From contig JAPDRO010000021.1 of the NCBI GenBank assembly GCA_030247885.1, positions 248,001 through 312,000 of the forward strand: a DNA stretch of 64,000 bases, read 5' to 3'. Positions 58,938-64,000 of the stretch are shown here, one piece after another (positions within the stretch are counted from its first letter, which is position 1; each line of letters starts with the position of its first letter). A program made the translations under genes and the position numbers. The DNA is from Taxawa tesnikishii (nom. ined.) (lineage: Eukaryota > Ascomycota > Dothideomycetes > Dothideales). The notes under the pieces were generated by a model. It did not search any database. It saw only the letters and a list, made by a program, of their open reading frames with translations, and was not told where the DNA came from.

Positions 58938-60795
58938 ATGTCCTCGGTGGCGTACAAGCAGCAGCAGGCGTTGGACGCATTCGAAAACGAATAGAGCCTT
59001 ATTGGGTGGCACAGCAAGCTCACGCGACGGGCCAACGCCAGCTGCTAACATCCAGAAAGACGAGGATACTCAACCAATCACCGTGTCACAAGGCACCAAG
59101 CCGCCATGGACAGACACGGGCTCGAAGAAGAAGAGCTTGCTGGAACGCAAAGAATTTTTGCTCGCGTCGAAGGTGTTGAGCGGACATCGACACTGTTCAG
59201 CGAGAATGTCACCTTGATCCCACAGCCCACGAATTCACCGAATGATCCTCTGAACTGGTCGAAATCCAGGAAATATTGGCATGCTACTCTGGTGCTCTTC
59301 ATTACCGCCCTGACGGCGGCAATTTCGAACGACGCCGGCTCAGCTGGCGACGACATGGACGAAGATCTGGGCATTGACTACGCAGTCCAGAACACCGCGG
59401 CTGGTGTGCTCTTCCTTGCTATCGGGTACTGGACCTTACTTGCGAGCCCTATGCCATGGTTGTACGGACGGAAGATCCAGTATCTTATCTGCTTGCTCAG
59501 CGGTCTTGGCGGATCTATATGGTTTGCCAGAGTCCAGACGAGGGGGATGCTGTTTGGAATCAGATGTTTGTGGGAGCATCAGAGTCATGCGCCGAGGCGC
59601 TTGTGCAACTGAGTTTGTCCGACCTCTTCTTCCAGCATCAGCGAGGCACGGTTCTGGGCATTTATATCCTAGCCACTTCTATAGGCACCTTCTTGGGTCC
59701 GCTGATTGCTGGCTATATTGAGGCAGGGATTGGGTGGCGCTGGGTTGGCTGGATTGCTGCGATTGTCTGTGGAGCTACTCTAATCGTCTTTATATTTGGT
59801 CTGGAGGAGACTTCGTTCGATAGGGACTCTATCTTGAGCGGTCAGCTTATCAGCCCGGCGAACCCAACTCTCGATATCGAGGGCGAGAAAACAGCTGCCG
59901 AAGCCGCGCAAGGTCGTGCGCATGGCTTCACAGAAGAGCTGGCCGGCTCCACGGATCCACCGAAAGGCTACCGTCAGCGCATAGCGCTCATCACACCCGC
60001 GCCAAACATGGTCGGCACAGGCTTCAAACAATATTTCCGCCGTCTCTTCAACACTCTGCGCGTCTTCTACTTTCCCGCAGTGATCTACTCAGGCATACAG
60101 TGGGGCGCCCAAGACGCCTGGCTGAGCTTCTATCTCACTGTCGAAGAAGACAACTGGTACGACGCACCCTGGTACTACGGCGACACGGCTGTTGCAATTA
60201 TGAATGTACCTACCCTCATTGGTGCTGTCATTGGCTGCATCTACGGCGGCTGGTTCTCGGATTACTTCGTGCAGTGGATGGCGAAGCGGAGGGGCGGAAT
60301 ATCCGAAGCGGAGGACAGGCTGTGGCTGATGTTCCCGAGTGCGATTATCAACCCTGCCGGCCTGATGCTTTTCGGAATTGGGAGTGGAAACGGCATGAGC
60401 TGGCCGGCGCCTTACGTTGGTCTGGGCATGATAGGCTTCGGTTGGGGTTGTGCTGGCGATCTCAGCATGGCGTACCTGATGGATGCTTACCCGGACATGG
60501 TTCTCGAAGGCATGGTTGGAGTTGCCACCATCAACAACACGCTGGCGTGTATCTTCACTTTTGTGGCAAGTAGGTACTAGTCAGGCCATAGACTGTGACC
60601 AATGGCGTGTACTGACTGAACATCACAGGTTACTGGATTGACGCCTCCGGACTGTCCAATACTTTCATCGCAATTGGAGTACTGTCGCTTTTCTTCCATT
60701 TACTGACGGCGCCGATGATGTACTGGGGCAAGACTTTCCGGCGCATGACGGCGAAGAAGTACAGAAACTATATTTACATCCGTGATGGGCGATAA
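58938..60795 (+). CDS. MFS transporter, HOL1/polyamine-type
   Basis: The predicted plasma-membrane major facilitator resembles yeast Hol1 and related fungal permeases. Landmarks are NVTLIPQPTNSPNDPLNWSK, AAISNDAGSAGDDMDEDLGI, PMPWLYGRKIQYLICLLSGL and FVGASESCAEALVQLSLSDL. They continue with FFQHQRGTVLGIYILATSIG, GWRWVGWIAAIVCG, FGLEETSFDR and VATINNTLACIFTF. A 59-nt intron (60570-60628) joins the last helix (SYWIDASGLSNTFIAIGVLS) to the end YRNYIYIRDGR. The start at 58938 (MSSVAYKQQQALDAFENE) is inferred. About four single-base gaps are needed: near 58987-58993, near 59028-59032, A3 at 59149-59151 and G5 at 59542-59546. They give about 600 residues, the usual family size. Transmembrane helices are intact, unlike the neighbouring dead MFS gene. 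The substrate is unknown. Confidence 0.78.
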
Positions 60796-63444
60796 CATAG
60801 CCGTGGGACGCGTAGTGCGGATTTATTCTGTATGTGTAACGGCCGTTTAGCGACTGCTCCGTTGTGATTGCCCCGGGGGTTTTGCTTGTTGCGTCTCTCA
60901 ACCGTGTTGAAGGAAGAGCTCACAAGAGACGTGACGATCTGAACAAGATTTAGTCGCATCGTCTCCGATGCGTGAGATTCTTTCGAGATGATGACGAGCG
61001 TACTCGGTGAATGTATTTAGACATGAAGTATCAGGACGCACAATGTCCAGGTCTCGCATCTTCCCTTGTTTAGCATGCGTGCTAGTCTTTACCAACATTT
61101 TATTACCTTCCACAAGCTTACCAGGCCCCTTGTCTCGGCATGGTGATACACTACTATTTGAGCCAGACTGGGACGAACCATGACAGATCCTCTAGAGGAA
61201 TATGTCCATACGTAAGCGACACAGTAAGGTATCCTAGCGTTAGGGTGAATAGCTTCGATCTCAAGAACGGTGTGAACGATGCTGATCTTGCTGGAAACGG
61301 CAACTACTTTACCAAAGGCAGCTTAACGGACACCCGGAACCCATGTGTGAAGTTCAGTGAGCACTATCCACCTCAACGAGAGGATACTGTACGTGCAAGC
61401 GTGTCCCAGTTGCCAATGGCGCCCACAGTAGCGAAAGCCACCGTTCGTCCAGGCGGTCTGTCAACGGACTGCCTTCCGACGCGGGTGAGTTGTCCTCGTG
61501 GACGACGATCGGCGAGCAAGGGTGGCGTGCGGTCGCGGGTTGCTCTAAACCATGATTGCAGCCGAGCGGCCACTTGTGGGCAGGCTGGCACCGCGGAAGG
61601 CGAAATGCGGAGGCGGCATTCTCAAAAACGGTATGTTCGTCTTCGGTAGCTGGACTTGTCTCGAATTGCAAGGGCTGTAGGATATGCGAGCGGTCGAACA
61701 ATGACATCGGCAGACTATTAACGTTCCGACTCTGTTGTAGCAGGGTGAGGTCAGGGCCGTCGGAGGGAGAGCGCTTGCCCGGTTCCGAATCTTCCGTATC
61801 CTTGTCTTCCTCTATCACTGCCGCTGCTACGCTATTACTGCTGTCCTCTGTTCCTCTGTGTTGTGTTTCGTAGTCCAGCAGGGCGCGGTTTGAAGCATGG
61901 CGCTATAACAGGCTGTAGCAACCGACTTATGCGTCCGCCAGAAAGTCCAAGTACAGTAAACCGACCGCATGGATTACTTAACATTTGAAGCCTAGATCAA
62001 CGAAGGCATCAGGAGGAGTTGTTTCGCCCTTGTTCTTCTAGCGGTGGATCGGGATCAGACATGATCATCCGCTAATTGATCGAGTACGAACCGAGATCTT
62101 TCAGCGGTCAAGTTTAATAAGCACATCCTCACCACCCTCGGTTCGTTGAGAATGCAATGGCAATTGGTGCCAAGCCCACCCCTGGATCGCATTTCTAAAG
62201 AACCGAGGGCGGCACAAGTGATGATGAGTTAAGAAGGATACGCTATCCATCACATCTGGACTCTTCGGGAAAATGCAGCGACTAACGATGCCTGCAAGCG
62301 TGAACTTATGCGGTACAGGGGATCCAGAGACGGAAGGGGTGTTCGTGTCGACAGCTCGTACATGACGTTTTAGGTATCAGATTGACGTACGGAGAGACGA
62401 CCGTGCCGTCTCTGTACGATACAGGAATGCGCAGAGACAGGGGAAGACGGCGCGACTGTGGATCTCAATGGCAGGGTCTGTATATAAACCATGCATGATG
62501 ATAGGATCAAGCATTTCGATCAACGGGCGGCTGAACTGCATGATGACGATCCGGGGTCGAGGGTCTGGATCGTGCCGCACCCTTTTCCGGGGAAACGTGG
62601 CTGCATACACAGTAACGGCCTCACCTCCACTGTTGCGTGATGTGGCTGGTGCAGTGATGGCAAATGACGGGATCAGGTGTTGTATAATAGACCATAACGA
62701 CAAAGTCACTGGACATCGCCACAAAGAGCTGATAACATACTAATCGCGAACAGTGAGCACGGGTACATCCGCCAAGAGCCCTTCACGCGGAGTTTTCTCC
62801 ACTGCAGGATGATGCATTGAGAAGACCTCCCGTGAACTGTAACCTTGTTTCTCGGTGGTGAGCTCTGCAGATCGTTACGTCCTCATGTGTATAGTCAAAT
62901 GCTCGGTTCAGGCATGGATACCCTGTAGTACGATGCCAGCACAGCAAGTGCGATACCACGGCGACCTCCCCTACACCGCGGTCCTGGGGATAATGCTATA
63001 GGGAAGGCAATGGAGCTAGAGGATGCTCATCTCCCTGTGACGATCTGTCGGGCCTTTTCATTCCAGACCCATGTTTCTCAAAACACTAAAGAGAAGGCGC
63101 TCCAAAGGCTCCCCTGACCTAGGACATTGCTGCAGGGGAAACGCCCATGAAACGGCCCTGAATCTACTTCGTCGATGGTCCTGTGGGTCTCTTCCATCCA
63201 AAACCTGTTTTGGAAGACCTGCCTAGGCCGCGGGTTGTCTGCGATTGGAGTTGGAGACCATCCGCGCCTTCCGTTTCCATTCTTGTGGAGTGATTGAGAT
63301 GTCGCAGTAGTAAGGAAGGCCACGGACTCGTTGACGGGGTGCGCTCACTCGTGTGAGATCACATTTCATCAGCTCCCGGACTTGATGGTGAGCGAGACAG
63401 CCTTGCCGTGAGCTTTCCCTGTGGGGTCAGGACGACGACGTGGG
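60796..63444. other. Long region (2.6 kb) without a supported gene
   Basis: Open frames up to about 170 codons occur (e.g. 61140-61649 +, 61354-61818 -, 62377-62724 -), but none shows a motif, signal peptide or consistent splicing. I found no terminal repeats or transposase-like sequence either. Confidence 0.4.
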
Positions 63445-63452
63445 TATAAAAA
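63445..63452 (+). promoter_or_regulatory. TATA box of the secreted repeat-protein gene
   Basis: TATAAAAA lies 97 bases before the predicted ATG at 63549 and is followed by CA/TC-rich sequence. This is consistent with a core promoter; the call rests on motif and distance only. Confidence 0.55.
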
Positions 63453-63548
63453 CAAGAGCGGATCCTGCTTCGATCAGCCATCAAAGCCCATCCAGTCTCA
63501 TCTCCCAGCTCATCCAGCTTCAGTTCCCATCAATCCACCTCATCAGCC

Positions 63549-64000
63549 ATGCGTTCTCAATCTATCCTTGCCCTTGCGGCCATACTCATGACCGCCACGG
63601 CCCTTCCCAACGCCACTCCAACCAGCTCGAAGACAAGCTCGAAGATAAGCTCGAAGACAAGCTCGCAGCACTCTTCCACCTCGACGCACAGCACCACCAG
63701 CAGCAAGACTTCTGTCGCCGCGTCCGCTACCCCAACCATCAACAACGGTCAGGTCTTCGTCAACCAGTGCAACAACTCCGGCGTCTCCATTGCAGACTGC
63801 ACTGAGCTGCTCAACATCGCCGCGCTGAACGGCAACCAGGTCGTCATTGGAGGCACCACCACGAGCGCTGCTGCCGGCAGTGTCAACAATGGCCAACTGT
63901 TCCTCAACCAGTGCCAGAACTCCGGCATCTCCGTCCTCGACTGCGCGGAATTGCTCAACATCGCTCTGTTGAACGGAAACCAAATCGACATTTCCTTGGG
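63549..64000 (+). CDS. Secreted Cys-containing tandem-repeat protein, 3' end outside window
   Basis: An open frame runs from the ATG at 63549 past the right edge (151 residues seen). A signal peptide (MRSQSILALAAILMTATALP) is followed by a Ser/Thr/Lys linker with a short SSKTSSKISSKTSS repeat. Then come two copies of an approximately 37-residue unit at about residues 64-100 and 112-149. Each has the form NNGQxFxNQC, then NSGxSxxDCxELLNIAxLNG, with two Cys 14 residues apart, and the copies are separated by a Ser/Thr/Ala spacer. A TATA box lies about 100 bases upstream. The family is not recognised. A secreted or wall-associated small protein (effector- or adhesin-like) is plausible but unproven. 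The opposite strand is also open here and is a shadow. Confidence 0.75.
   Translation, partial: MRSQSILALAAILMTATALPNATPTSSKTSSKISSKTSSQHSSTSTHSTTSSKTSVAASATPTINNGQVFVNQCNNSGVSIADCTELLNIAALNGNQVVIGGTTTSAAAGSVNNGQLFLNQCQNSGISVLDCAELLNIALLNGNQIDISL

Noticed and set aside
2612-60795. Programmed frameshifting as the cause of the many frame changes
   Set aside because: The sites are diverse homopolymers without a shared slippery heptamer or downstream structure, and occur in unrelated genes. A sequencing or assembly cause is simpler.
63543-63983. Minus-strand open frame of 146 codons at the right edge
   Set aside because: It is the antisense shadow of the plus-strand repeat protein, which has a signal peptide, matching repeats and a TATA box.

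Overview
The window is nuclear DNA of a filamentous ascomycete (Pezizomycotina). The gene set (BUD22, LSB5, EAF, DHP1/RAT1, USO1, GH72 glucanosyltransferases, a GPR1/FUN34/YaaH transporter, a PAN-domain mucin-like wall protein) and the many short GT..CTAAY..CAG introns of about 46-60 nt point to this group. Dothideomycetes is my best guess for the class, at moderate confidence. Both ends cut through genes.

Layout. 1-1.46 kb: 3' part of an F-box-like gene (-). 2.6-5.2 kb: BUD22 ribosome-biogenesis factor (+) and an alpha/beta hydrolase of the 3-oxoadipate enol-lactonase type (+). 6.1-9.3 kb: an acetate/ammonium-type transporter and a bZIP regulator (both -). 11.3-12.3 kb: two tiny divergent Cys-rich genes ending in the same farnesylation-type CTVM tail. 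12.7-14.4 kb: LSB5 (-). 15.3-17.3 kb: conserved protein of unknown function (+). 18-20.3 kb: histidine-phosphatase family protein (-). 21.8-26.3 kb: 1510-residue PAN/mucin-repeat secreted protein (+). 27.4-28.4 kb: PEX11 (-). 29.1-30.5 kb: mRNA cap methyltransferase (-). 31.3-32.4 kb: fungal SLATT-domain membrane protein (-). 33.5-36.7 kb: RAT1 5'-3' exonuclease (-). 37.2-41 kb: USO1 tether (+). 41.3-42.5 kb: VMA6 (-). 43.5-44.5 kb: unknown conserved protein (-). 46.5-50.2 kb: secreted GH5 mannanase and GPI-anchored GH72 enzyme (both +). 51-52.4 kb: CapA-like protein (+). 52.7-58.5 kb: EAF and a small unknown gene, with decayed Zn2Cys6 regulator, P450 and MFS genes around them. 58.9-60.8 kb: HOL1-type MFS transporter (+). 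63.5 kb to the end: 5' part of a small secreted repeat protein (+).

A window-wide feature matters for anyone using this annotation. About a dozen well-conserved genes, including essential ones (RAT1, ABD1, VMA6, USO1), need a single-base correction at a short homopolymer, nearly always one missing C or G, to be read through. That pattern fits homopolymer under-calling in the assembly much better than gene death. I therefore annotate these as whole genes and give each site. By contrast the MFS gene at 57-58.5 kb carries in-frame stops mostly of the C-to-T type and looks truly dead, and the P450 and Zn2Cys6 pieces are fragments.

Most genes are unrelated housekeeping loci. Local functional groupings that may be real are bZIP next to the transporter, the two wall-polysaccharide enzymes side by side, and the decayed regulator/P450/transporter set. 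I found no tRNA or rRNA genes, CRISPR arrays or recognisable transposons.
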